Source of the DNA: Baekduia soli | GTDB taxonomy: Bacteria; Actinomycetota; Thermoleophilia; Solirubrobacterales; Solirubrobacteraceae | DNA: 64,000 nucleotides | Assembly (NCBI RefSeq): GCF_007970665.1 | Contig: NZ_CP042430.1 | Location: forward strand, 4,030,001 to 4,094,000 | Reading direction: 5' to 3' | In this document: piece after piece, positions 1 to 7,463 of the stretch | Position numbering within the stretch: position 1 is the stretch's first letter | Layout: each line of letters opens with the position of its first letter | Notes under the pieces: model-generated | What the model was told of the DNA's origin: nothing | Database searches by the model: none | Seen by the model: the letters and a program-made list of their open reading frames with translations, nothing else | Made by a program: the position numbers and the translations under genes

Positions 1-810
1 TGCGACGCGGTGGTCCACGGCGCGGCCCTGGTCTCGGACTGGGCCACGGTGGCCGAGATCCGCCAGGTCAACGTCCAGGGCACGCGCAACGTCCTGGACG
101 CCGCGGCCGGCGCGTCGGTGCGCCGCCTCGTGCACATCAGCAGCACCGACGTCTACGGCCACCCCGGGGGCCGGGCAGTCGACGAGACCCACGTGGCGAC
201 GCGGTTCGCCAACTGGTACGCGGAGACGAAGGCGCTGGCCGAGCGCGAGGTGCGGGCCACGGCGCAGGCCCGCGGCCTGGAGGCCGTGATCCTGCGGCCC
301 GCCACGGTCTACGGTCCGCGCTCGACCGACGTGATCGGCGAGATCGCCAAGGCGATCCGCGGGCGCCACATGGTGCTGATCGACGGTGGGCGCACGATCG
401 CCGGGCTCGTGTACGCCGGCAACGTGGCCGACGCCGCCCTGCTGGCCCTCGACCACGAGGCCGCACCAGGCGAGGCGTACAACATCACCGACGCCCTGCC
501 GGTCACGTGGCGCGGGCTCACCGACGACCTGGCCGCCGGCCTGGGCTGCCCGCCCGTGCGCCTCAGCATGCCCTATGACGTCGCGGGCGCGATCGGCACC
601 GGGCTGGAACACGGCTACCGCCTGCTGCGCCGGGCCACGGGCCTGCGCACCGCGCCGCTGCTCTCGCGCCAGGCCGTGCAGGTCATGGGCGTCGACCAGG
701 ACTTCAGCAACGCCAGGGCGCGCGAGGGGCTGGGCTGGACGCCGCGGGTCGGCTACGCCGCGGGCCTGGAGGCGACGCTGGACTGGCTGCGGGCGCTGCC
801 CGGCGGCTAG
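1..810 (+). CDS. NAD-dependent epimerase/dehydratase, 5' end missing
   Basis: C-terminal 269 residues of an extended short-chain dehydrogenase/reductase, the family that epimerises or dehydrates sugar nucleotides or acts as 3-beta-HSD-like reductases. The frame is open from base 1, so the gene and its N-terminal GxxGxxG NAD site begin outside the window. Visible family marks are VVHGAA, then NVQGTRNVLDAA, the catalytic Ser region HISSTDVYG, the YxxxK pair in WYAETKALAE and the substrate-side LRPATVYGP. The stop TAG shares the tetramer CTAG with the convergent GST gene. The substrate cannot be deduced. Confidence 0.85.
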   Translation, partial: CDAVVHGAALVSDWATVAEIRQVNVQGTRNVLDAAAGASVRRLVHISSTDVYGHPGGRAVDETHVATRFANWYAETKALAEREVRATAQARGLEAVILRPATVYGPRSTDVIGEIAKAIRGRHMVLIDGGRTIAGLVYAGNVADAALLALDHEAAPGEAYNITDALPVTWRGLTDDLAAGLGCPPVRLSMPYDVAGAIGTGLEHGYRLLRRATGLRTAPLLSRQAVQVMGVDQDFSNARAREGLGWTPRVGYAAGLEATLDWLRALPGG

Positions 811-1397
811 ACCGACGCCGGGTCGTACGCGGTGCGGCGGAAGCTCTCGCGCGCCTCGATGCCCGCCGCCCAGGCGGCGATCGCGCCGAGCCCGTCGAGC
901 ACCTCGGGCGCCTTCTCGCGCGCGTTGGCGATCTGTGGCGCGAGGAACAGGTCGGCCAGCGTCAGGCCGTCGCCCGCCAGGAACGGGCCGTCGCCGACGA
1001 GCGACTCGACGCGCTCCAGTGCGGTGCGCGCGACCGCCAGCTCCTCGGCCGACGCGGGCCGCCCGCGCGGGATCGCGCGCACGACGTCGTGGAAGACGTA
1101 GTCGGCGCAGATGCTCATCCAGCGGCGCATGGCCGTCCGGGTCGGCAGGTCCTCGGGCTGCAGTGCTGGGCCGCCGAGGCACTCGTCGAGGTGGCAGGCG
1201 ATCGCCGGCGTCTCGGTCAGCACGAGCCCGCCGACCTCGACCACGGGCATCCGCCCGAACGGATGCAGCGCGTAGTGCTCGGGGCTGAAGCGGTCCAGCG
1301 CGACGAGCTCGTACTCGGCGCCCTTCTCGATGCAGGTCATCGCGGCGGTCCGCGTCCAGGTGGAGACCGGCCAGCCGTGCACGCGGATCGTCGTCAT
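807..1397 (-). CDS. Glutathione S-transferase family protein
   Basis: 196-residue two-domain GST. The N-terminal thioredoxin-like half has MTTIRVHGWPVSTWTRTAAM, then the cis-proline MPVVEVGG and the ESxAI-like TETPAIACHL. The helical half follows from about residue 85 with LERVESLVGDGPFLAGDG and LTLADLFLAP, both typical GST_C motifs. These proteins conjugate or reduce electrophiles with a thiol cofactor; actinobacteria often lack glutathione, so the cofactor is unknown. The ATG at 1397 was chosen because the fold begins there; the open frame runs 71 codons further upstream without family sequence. It diverges from the MFS exporter, a plausible detoxification pairing. Confidence 0.85.
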   Translation of the reverse strand: MTTIRVHGWPVSTWTRTAAMTCIEKGAEYELVALDRFSPEHYALHPFGRMPVVEVGGLVLTETPAIACHLDECLGGPALQPEDLPTRTAMRRWMSICADYVFHDVVRAIPRGRPASAEELAVARTALERVESLVGDGPFLAGDGLTLADLFLAPQIANAREKAPEVLDGLGAIAAWAAGIEARESFRRTAYDPASV

Positions 1398-1437
1398 GGC
1401 GACATCATCGCGCCTGGTTGACAGCGCCCCGTACCGT

Positions 1438-1475
1438 GGTAGTTTCATAATAGTTATGTTTTTACAATTACTACC
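1438..1475. promoter_or_regulatory. Candidate MarR operator over the MFS start
   Basis: An unusually AT-rich island in this GC-rich window. It holds a perfect nested palindrome CATAA-TAG-TTATG (1446-1458) inside a wider pair GGTAGT (1438-1443) / ACTACC (1470-1475). A TTGACA lies just upstream at 1418-1423. The palindrome covers the proposed MFS start, so a bound dimer would block expression. The MarR gene immediately downstream of the exporter is the obvious candidate ligand; this is inferred from position and symmetry. Confidence 0.45.
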
Positions 1476-2931
1476 GCGTGCCGCCCCGCTCCCCTCCCCC
1501 GCCGCCGGGTCCGGGCGCCGGCGCCGGTTCGGCGTACTGCTCATCTGCTGCACGAGCCTGTTCATCGTCGGCCTGGACGTCACGGTCGTCAACGTCGCGC
1601 TGCCCGCCATCGGGCAGGACCTGCACGCTGACGTCGCCGGCCTGCAGTGGACGCTGGGCGCCTACACGGTCGTCATGGCGGGCCTGCTGATGCTCTCGGG
1701 CTCGACGGCGGACCGGTTCGGCCGCCGGCGCACGTTCGTGACCGGCCTGGGCGTGTTCACGGCGGCGTCGCTGCTGTGCAGCGTGGCGCCGAGCGTCGGG
1801 CTGCTCGTCGCCTTCCGGGCACTGCAGGCGGTCGGCGCCTCCATGATGAACCCGGTCGCGATGTCGATCATCACCAACACGTTCACCGACCCGCGCGAGC
1901 GCGCCCAGGCCGTCGGGGTCTGGGGCGCGGTCTTCGGCGTCGCCATGGCGCTGGGACCGATCGTCGGCGGCGCGCTGGTCGCCTCGGCCGGCTGGCGGTC
2001 GATCTTCTGGATCAACCTGCCCCTGGGGCTCGTGGCGATCACGCTGACGCTGCGCTTCGTCCCCGAGTCGCGGGCGCTGCGGCCGCGCCGCTTCGACCCC
2101 CTCGGCCAGGTCCTGGTGGTCCTGCTGCTCACCTCGGTGACCTACGGCATCATCGAGGTCCCGCGCCGGGGCTGGTCGTCGGCCGGCTCGCTCGCCACGT
2201 TCGCCGCCTCGGTCGCCGGGCTGCTGGCGCTGGTGGCGTACGAGACCCGCCGCGACGAGCCGCTGCTGGACCCGCGGTTCTTCCGCTCGGTCCCCTTCGC
2301 GGCGTCCATCGCCATCTCGGTGGCGGCGTTCGCGGCCTTCGGCGGGTTCCTGTTCCTCAACACCCTGTACCTCCAGGAGGTCCGGGGCCTCTCGCCGCTG
2401 CACGCCGGGCTGGCCACCGTGCCCATGGCGGCCATGACGGTCGTCGCCTCCACGCTGTCGGGCAGGATGGTCGGCCGCCGCGGCCCGCGCCTGCCACTGC
2501 TCGTCGCCGGCGCCGGCTCCATGGCCGCCTGCGCCCTGCTCGCGGGGGTCGACGCGGGCACACCGTTCGCGCGTCTGCTGGCGGCCTACGTCGTCTTCGG
2601 GATCGGCTTCGGGTTCGTCAACGCCCCGATCACCACCGCCGCCGTCTCGGGGATGCCGCGCGCCCAGGCCGGCGTCGCCGCGGCCGTCGCGACGACCTCG
2701 CGGCAGTTCGGGCAGACCCTCGGGGTGGCCGTGGTCGGGGCGATCGTCGCGTCGGGCGCCGGCGGGTCGGTCCACGCCGGCCTGGCGCCGGCGAGCCTGC
2801 CCGCCTGGTGGACCCTGACGGGCTGCGGCGCCGTCGTCCTCGTGCTCGGCCACGTCGCCACGACGCGCCGCGCCGGTGCCTCGGCGCGGCGCACGGCGGC
2901 GGCGCTCAACCCGGAGGCCATCGCGCACTAG
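1456..2931 (+). CDS. DHA2-family MFS multidrug exporter
   Basis: About 491-residue major facilitator of the 14-TM EmrB/QacA type, a proton-driven exporter of drugs or hydrophobic compounds. TM1 carries the DHA2 signature LDVTVVNVALPAIG. Motif A appears as DRFGRRRTF and the antiporter motif C as GVAMALGPIVGGAL. The start is uncertain: ATG 1456 lies inside the AT-rich operator region, gives a 20-residue basic N-terminus before TM1, and no upstream start is better placed. Twelve bases after the stop begins a MarR regulator, the classic exporter-repressor pair. Confidence 0.88.
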   Translation: MFLQLLPRAAPLPSPAAGSGRRRRFGVLLICCTSLFIVGLDVTVVNVALPAIGQDLHADVAGLQWTLGAYTVVMAGLLMLSGSTADRFGRRRTFVTGLGVFTAASLLCSVAPSVGLLVAFRALQAVGASMMNPVAMSIITNTFTDPRERAQAVGVWGAVFGVAMALGPIVGGALVASAGWRSIFWINLPLGLVAITLTLRFVPESRALRPRRFDPLGQVLVVLLLTSVTYGIIEVPRRGWSSAGSLATFAASVAGLLALVAYETRRDEPLLDPRFFRSVPFAASIAISVAAFAAFGGFLFLNTLYLQEVRGLSPLHAGLATVPMAAMTVVASTLSGRMVGRRGPRLPLLVAGAGSMAACALLAGVDAGTPFARLLAAYVVFGIGFGFVNAPITTAAVSGMPRAQAGVAAAVATTSRQFGQTLGVAVVGAIVASGAGGSVHAGLAPASLPAWWTLTGCGAVVLVLGHVATTRRAGASARRTAAALNPEAIAH

Positions 2932-2943
2932 GCTGATGGCCCG

Positions 2944-3369
2944 ATGCCGACGAGCCCCGACGAGGACGCCGCGCGCGAGGCGTGGCTGCTCATGAGCGAC
3001 CTCGTGCTCGACCATCAGCGCCGGCGCGAGGTGTCCGAGGCGCTGGGCATGAGCTTCGGGCGCTCGCGGGCGCTGCGCCGACTGGCCCGCCGGCCCATGT
3101 CGATGAGCGAGCTGGCGACGATGCTCGGGATCGACCGACCCAACGCGACCGTGCTCGTCGACGACCTCGAGGCCCAGGGCCTGGCCCGCCGGCGCCCGCA
3201 CCCCACCGACCGCCGGGCCAAGGTCGTCGAGCCCACGCGCAAGGGCAAGGCGCTGGCGCGCCGCGCCGACGCGATCCTCGCCACGCCCCCCGCCGCGCTC
3301 AGCGCGCTCGGGGCCGAGGACCTCGACGCGCTGCGGCGGATCCTCGCGAGCGTCGCGGCCGCCGAGTAG
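2944..3369 (+). CDS. MarR-family transcriptional regulator
   Basis: 141-residue winged-helix regulator. Recognition region at residues 45-80: MSMSELATMLGIDRPNATVL, followed by the wing DPTDRR-like PTDRRAKVV, the hallmark of MarR proteins. Helices at both ends would form the dimer interface. It lies 12 bases after the exporter, and a TAGGCT hexamer overlapping the exporter stop could give it its own leaderless transcript. It probably represses the exporter operon by binding the palindrome at 1446-1458 until a ligand releases it; the ligand is unknown. Confidence 0.88.
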   Translation: MPTSPDEDAAREAWLLMSDLVLDHQRRREVSEALGMSFGRSRALRRLARRPMSMSELATMLGIDRPNATVLVDDLEAQGLARRRPHPTDRRAKVVEPTRKGKALARRADAILATPPAALSALGAEDLDALRRILASVAAAE

Positions 3370-3478
3370 GCGAGCGCTCGGGCGCAGCGCCGCGCTGCGA
3401 GCGGACGGGCTCAGGCGGCCGGCCGCGCCCGTCCCGGGGGGTCGCCACCCCATCTCGGCCCTCGCGCGCGGGCCGGCT

Positions 3479-3646
3479 GACCTGCTGCGCCCCGGCGCCC
3501 GGGTCACCGGCCCGTCAGGCAGCCGCGAGGTCCCTGTCGTCGGCGACGCCTTCAACCGCATGGTCGAGCGCCTGGAGGACGAGCCGCGCGGCGGCGCGCG
3601 CCGGCGACGCTGCGCAGGAGCGCGAGCGCCTGCGCGTGTCGCGCGG
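3479..3646 (+). pseudogene. Decayed sensor histidine kinase fragment (HAMP linker)
   Basis: No intact gene lies between the MarR stop and the ABC-F stop, but frame fragments read VTGPSGSREVPVVGDAFNRM then VERLEDE, and after a one-base shift near 3584 RAAARAGDAAQERERLRVSR. Together these match the HAMP-to-dimerisation linker of NarL-type sensor kinases, which normally runs into RELHDEVGQ. No kinase domain follows and no sensor domain precedes, so this is a small residue of a lost gene. The assignment is from remembered family pattern. Confidence 0.45.
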
Positions 3647-3698
3647 AGCGGCACGACGGCGCCATGCCGGCGGGCGGAGGGCCGACCGGCATGCACGG

Positions 3699-5331
3699 TC
3701 AGAGCGCCTTGGCGAGGCGCACCCGGCACGCGGCGTCAGGGTCGCCGAGCGCCTGCAGCGCCGAGTCGGGGTCGGGGAGGCCGAGCACGGTGCCGTCGTG
3801 CAGGACCATCAGGAAGCGGTCCAGCCGGCGCAGGAAGGCGCGGTCGTGCGACACCGCGACGACCGTGCCCTCGAACCCGTCGAGCGCGTGCTCCAGGGCC
3901 TCGCTGGAGTCGATGTCGAGGTTGTCGGTCGGCTCGTCGAGCAGGAGCAGGTTGTGGCCCTCGAGCTCGAGGCACAGGATCTCCAGGCGCGCCTTCTGGC
4001 CGCCGCTGAGCGTGTCGTAGGAGCGGTTGGCCGCGTCCTGCAGGCCGTAGCGGGCCAGCGCCGCCATGCTCGGCTGGGTCGCGCCGAGCCGCTCCTCGAC
4101 GACCTCGAGCACGCCGCGCCCGGCGAAGTCCGACCGGGCGTTGAGCTGGGTGAACAGCCCGGTGCTGACGCGCGGGCCCGTCACCATCTCCCCCTCCCCG
4201 GGCGGCTCGTCGCCGCTGAGCATCCGCATGAGGTGCGTCTTGCCGCCGCCGTTGGGCCCGACGATGCCGACGCGCTCGCCGAAGTGCACCTCGTCGGTGA
4301 ACGGCTTGACGAGCCCGGGACCCCGACGCCGCGCAGGTCCAGGACGCGCCGGGCGGAGTCCGCGCCGCGCAGCCGCACGTTGATCTGCTGCTCGGTGACC
4401 GGCGGCGGGGGCGGGCCCTCGTCGCGAAAGCGCTTCCAGCGCGTCTCGAACGCGTTGGCGCGCTTGGCCAGGTCGGGCGAGTAGCGGGCGCGCTCCTTGA
4501 ACACGCGGACGAGCTCGCGCAGGCGCTTCTCCTCCTCGTTCCAGCGCGTGAGCGCGTCGCCGAGCCGGCGCTGGCGCTCCAGCCGGGCCTCGGGGTAGGT
4601 GGCGTAGGAGCCGTGGTGCAGCCACGCGCCGTTGCCCTCCAGCGTGAGGATGATCGTGACGGCCTCCGAGAGCAGGTCGCGGTCGTGGGAGATCACGAGG
4701 ACCGTCTTGCGCGTCCCGCGCAGCTGGGCCTCGAGCTCGCGCTTGGCCGGGACGTCGAGGAAGTTGTCGGGCTCGTCGAGGAGCAGGATCTCGGCGTCCG
4801 AGCGCAGCAGCACGTCGAGGACCAGCCGCTTGCGCTCGCCGCCGCTCAGCGTGATCGCCGGGCGGTCGGCCAGCTCTCCGAAGCCCTGGCGGACGATGCG
4901 CCGGCAGGCCGCGTCCCACTGGGCCTCGAGCTCGTAGCCCCCGAGCTCGGACCAGTCGCCGATCGCGGTGCCCAGCGCCATGCCCGCGGAGTCGTCGCCC
5001 GCGGCCAGCGCCGCCTCGGCCGCGCCGACGCGCTCGCCCGCATCGCGCAGCGCTCCCGTGGTGAGTCCGAGCAGGAGCTCGCGCACCGTGCGCGGATCGC
5101 CGGCCACGCCGACGTCCTGGGGCATGTGCGCGACGCGGCCGCCGGTGCTCGCGTCGCCCTCGTCGGCGGGCAGCGCGCCCATGATGACCCCGAACAGCGT
5201 GCTCTTGCCCACGCCGTTGACGCCGACCACGCCGACGTGCGCGCCCGGGGGATCTTGAACGAGACCCCTTCGAACAGGAGGTTGCCGCCCGGGTGGGCGT
5301 AGGCGAGGTTGGAGACGCTGACGTGGCTCAC
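3699..5331 (-). pseudogene. ABC-F ATPase, interrupted by two one-base frameshifts
   Basis: Duplicated-cassette ABC-F protein, about 544 residues if repaired, the family that acts on ribosomes (translation factors, antibiotic protection) and has no membrane domain. Cassette 1: GVVGVNGVGKSTLFG, signature LSGGERKRL, Walker B ILLLDEPDNFLDV. An Arg/Glu-rich linker helix pair follows. Cassette 2: GIVGPNGGGKTHLMR, LSGGQKARLE, LLLLDEPTDNLDID. The frame breaks at the G run 5247-5251 and again at 4317-4319; restoring one base at each rejoins family-like sequence. GTG 5331 overlaps the stop of the hydrolase upstream (GTGA), so the two are coupled. Both lesions could be sequencing errors. Confidence 0.8.
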
Positions 5332-6146
5332 GGCCCGTCAACGGTCGCAGATCGGGCCGCGGTGAAGCCCAGGACGAGCTCGGCCGCCTCGAGCGGGACG
5401 TCGAGCTGCGGGGCGTGGCCGACATCGTCGAGCAGGACCCAGTCCGCGTGCGGCAGCCAGTCGCGGCGCAGGCGCCGGGCCGCCTCGGGCCAGGGGAGGA
5501 TCCGGTCGGCCGTGCCCCAGACGACGCGCACCGGGCAGGCGATGGCCTGCGCGTCCAGCACGGGGTAGCCGTCGCGCAGCGCACGGTCGATCAGCGCGGG
5601 GGCGTCGCAGCGGGCCATGCCCAGCATCTCGTGGGCCAGCAGCTCGGCGGGCAGGTGCTCGAAGCGCTCGGTCAGCAGCCGGGTCGCCTGGCGCCGACCC
5701 TGCGCGGTGGCCAGGAGGGCCGGCGCGTGCGGCGCCGCGGCGACCGCCTGGGCGTGCAGGCGCCGCTGCATGGCCAGGAGCTCGCGCCAGTGCTCGTCGC
5801 CGGCGGCCCAGCCGCCCGCGGGGGCGAAGGCTACGACCGACCGCGCTCGCCCGCGGGCGGCGAGGTCCAGCGCGACGAAGCCGCCGAGCGAGTTGCCGAC
5901 GAGATGGCCCAGGTGCAGGCCCGCCTCGTCCATCGCCGCCTCGACCGCGTCGGTGATCGACGACGTGCCCGCGACGGACACGTCAAGCGGCGGGCCGCCG
6001 GCGTGCCCGGCCAGCGTCAGCGCGAGCACGTCGTGGTGGCGCTGCAGCCGCGGGAGCACGAGCTCCCAGCTGCGCCACGTCTGCATGAACCCGTGCAGGC
6101 AGACCATCGGCGGGCCCGATCCGCCGCGATGCGAGGCGGTGAACAC
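5328..6146 (-). CDS. Alpha/beta-fold hydrolase
   Basis: 272-residue alpha/beta hydrolase. The oxyanion-side motif is VCLHGFMQTW, the nucleophile elbow is GNSLGG (Ser), the acid is in WGTADRILPW and the catalytic His in DDVGHAPQLD. A helical cap lies between. The GTG at 6146 (VFTASHRGG) is chosen because family sequence begins there; upstream codons are low-complexity. Such enzymes hydrolyse esters, epoxides or C-C bonds; the substrate is not deducible. Its stop overlaps the ABC-F start by GTGA, so they form a two-gene operon. Confidence 0.82.
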   Translation of the reverse strand: MFTASHRGGSGPPMVCLHGFMQTWRSWELVLPRLQRHHDVLALTLAGHAGGPPLDVSVAGTSSITDAVEAAMDEAGLHLGHLVGNSLGGFVALDLAARGRARSVVAFAPAGGWAAGDEHWRELLAMQRRLHAQAVAAAPHAPALLATAQGRRQATRLLTERFEHLPAELLAHEMLGMARCDAPALIDRALRDGYPVLDAQAIACPVRVVWGTADRILPWPEAARRLRRDWLPHADWVLLDDVGHAPQLDVPLEAAELVLGFTAARSATVDGP

Positions 6147-6562
6147 GACGCTCGCCGGCGGCCTCAGCCGGCCTCGGCCGCGACCGGCCCGGCGGTGCCC
6201 GCGACGGCCACCGACTCGCAGGTCGTGCCATGGGCGCCCATCGCAGGGATCGTCATCGGCGCACGGGGGGCGCGTCAAGGCCTGCGGCCTCGCCGCCCGG
6301 GAGCAGACGGGGGGCGCCGTGTCCGGCGATGGCACGCAGACGCCGCTCGGCGCTGTGCGCGGCGCGTCGATCGCGTGGGCACGGCTGTACGTGGAGCGAC
6401 CCGCTGCGCGCTACTCGCCGGCCACCAGCGAGAACAGGGCCTATCGGCAGCAGACGGCCGGCGGCCGCCGTGGCCGGGATCCGGGCCAGGGCGACGACGG
6501 TCCCGTCCGGGACGTCTCTACGGCTGTCCCCACTCCGGGCGGTCCGTCCGGGTGGCGCGGGC
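6147..6562. other. Gene-free stretch
   Basis: 416 bases between the hydrolase start and the DsbA-like stop, both on the minus strand. Open frames here have no recognisable family sequence and appear to be frame shadows. I see no clear promoter, hairpin or repeat, although the promoter of the hydrolase/ABC-F operon should lie near the left edge. Confidence 0.5.
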
Positions 6563-7141
6563 TCAGGCCGCGGCGGCGTCCTCCAGACGGTCGTCGCCCC
6601 AGAACAGGGCGTCGCCGACCACCGTCGTGGGCACCCCGACCGCCCCGAGGTCCAACGCGGCCCGGGTGGCGTCGGTCAGCGCCTGCTTGATCGCCGGGTC
6701 CTCGACCCCCGCCCGCACGACGGCCGGGTCGAGGCCCGCCGCGAGCGCCACGACGTCGAGGTCCTCCGGCGCGGTGAGCGGCAGCCCGTCGGCGAAGTGG
6801 CGGGCGAACGCCGCCTGCGAGAACGCGCGCAGCGCGCCGTGCCCCCGCGCCACGAGCGCGGCACGCAGCGGCGCCAGCGCGTAGCTGCCGACGGGCCAGT
6901 CCGGCGGCCAGCGCAGGGCCGGCAGGCCGTAGCGCTCGGCACGCTGCTCGCACTGGCGCATCCCCGCGGCGCGGGTCTCCTCGTCGGTCAGCGACCAGGG
7001 CGTGCGGTCGTGGGCCCGCAACATGAAGGCCAGGGCCACCGGCTGGAGCTCGACGCCAGGGCCGAGCACGGCCTCGGCCCGCGCGAAGGCCAGGTACGCG
7101 TAGGGCGAGTTGAAGTCATACAACAGGCACGGAGCGGTCAC
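6563..7141 (-). CDS. DsbA-family oxidoreductase / HCCA isomerase-like
   Basis: 192-residue thioredoxin-fold protein with a helical insert. It opens with LLYDFNSPYAYLA, where the CxxC site of true DsbA is replaced by NSPY, as in 2-hydroxychromene-2-carboxylate isomerases and GST-kappa-like enzymes. The C-terminal part has LGAVGVPTTVVGDALFWGDD, the cis-Pro loop and the final GxxR-like DDRLEDA. It is therefore probably a thiol-cofactor isomerase or reductase in the cytosol, with no signal peptide. The GTG start gives full domain length. No operon partner. Confidence 0.8.
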   Translation of the reverse strand: MTAPCLLYDFNSPYAYLAFARAEAVLGPGVELQPVALAFMLRAHDRTPWSLTDEETRAAGMRQCEQRAERYGLPALRWPPDWPVGSYALAPLRAALVARGHGALRAFSQAAFARHFADGLPLTAPEDLDVVALAAGLDPAVVRAGVEDPAIKQALTDATRAALDLGAVGVPTTVVGDALFWGDDRLEDAAAA

Positions 7142-7249
7142 CCCCGGATGATCCCACCCCGCCCGCGGTAGCCGGTGTGGGGCCGGGGCGCCGTGCCGAC
7201 CCTGGTCCGCCGGCGACCCGCACCGTTCGATCCGGCGGGCGTCACCCCA

Positions 7250-7262
7250 TATCCTCGGGGCC
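7250..7262 (+). promoter_or_regulatory. Probable promoter of the proS leader, -10 TATCCT
   Basis: TATCCT at 7250-7255 is followed by exactly seven bases and the ATG of a short open frame, the spacing of actinobacterial leaderless promoters. A weak -35-like TTCGAT sits 18 bases upstream at 7226-7231. Other starts in this window have the same arrangement. Confidence 0.4.
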
Positions 7263-7463
7263 ATGACGTTGTCGCGGCCCCCGTGCTCGAGCTCGCGCCG
7301 GTTCCGGCGATCGCTCCGCGGCCGCCCTTCGTGCGCGTCCCGGCGTAGGCGCTCCGGCCCGCTCGGCTCGGGGCGCCGCCCCCGACTCCGACCCCACCGG
7401 CAGACGTCCACGAAGGAGACCACCATGGTCACAGCAGCCCTGATCGCAGGAGCGGCGCGATGA
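7263..7463 (+). CDS. Short Arg/Pro-rich upstream ORF coupled to proS
   Basis: 66-codon frame from an apparently leaderless ATG to a TGA that overlaps the proS ATG (ATGA). The product has many Arg and several Pro residues and no known domain. Its last 12 codons (ATG 7425, MVTAALIAGAAR) sit behind a strong ribosome site AAGGAGACC, so either the whole frame or just this mini-ORF may be translated and pass ribosomes to proS. It could be a regulatory leader rather than a functional protein. It may equally be unselected sequence. Confidence 0.3.
   Translation: MTLSRPPCSSSRRFRRSLRGRPSCASRRRRSGPLGSGRRPRLRPHRQTSTKETTMVTAALIAGAAR

Noticed and set aside
1471-3729. 752-codon minus-strand frame opposite the MFS and MarR genes
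   Set aside because: Shadow with no family motifs; both plus-strand genes are well supported.
2982-4484. 500-codon plus-strand open frame across the MarR, HAMP-scrap and ABC-F region
   Set aside because: It reads antisense or out of frame to better-supported genes and has only low-complexity Arg/Ala/Pro sequence, apart from the short kinase-linker piece reported separately.
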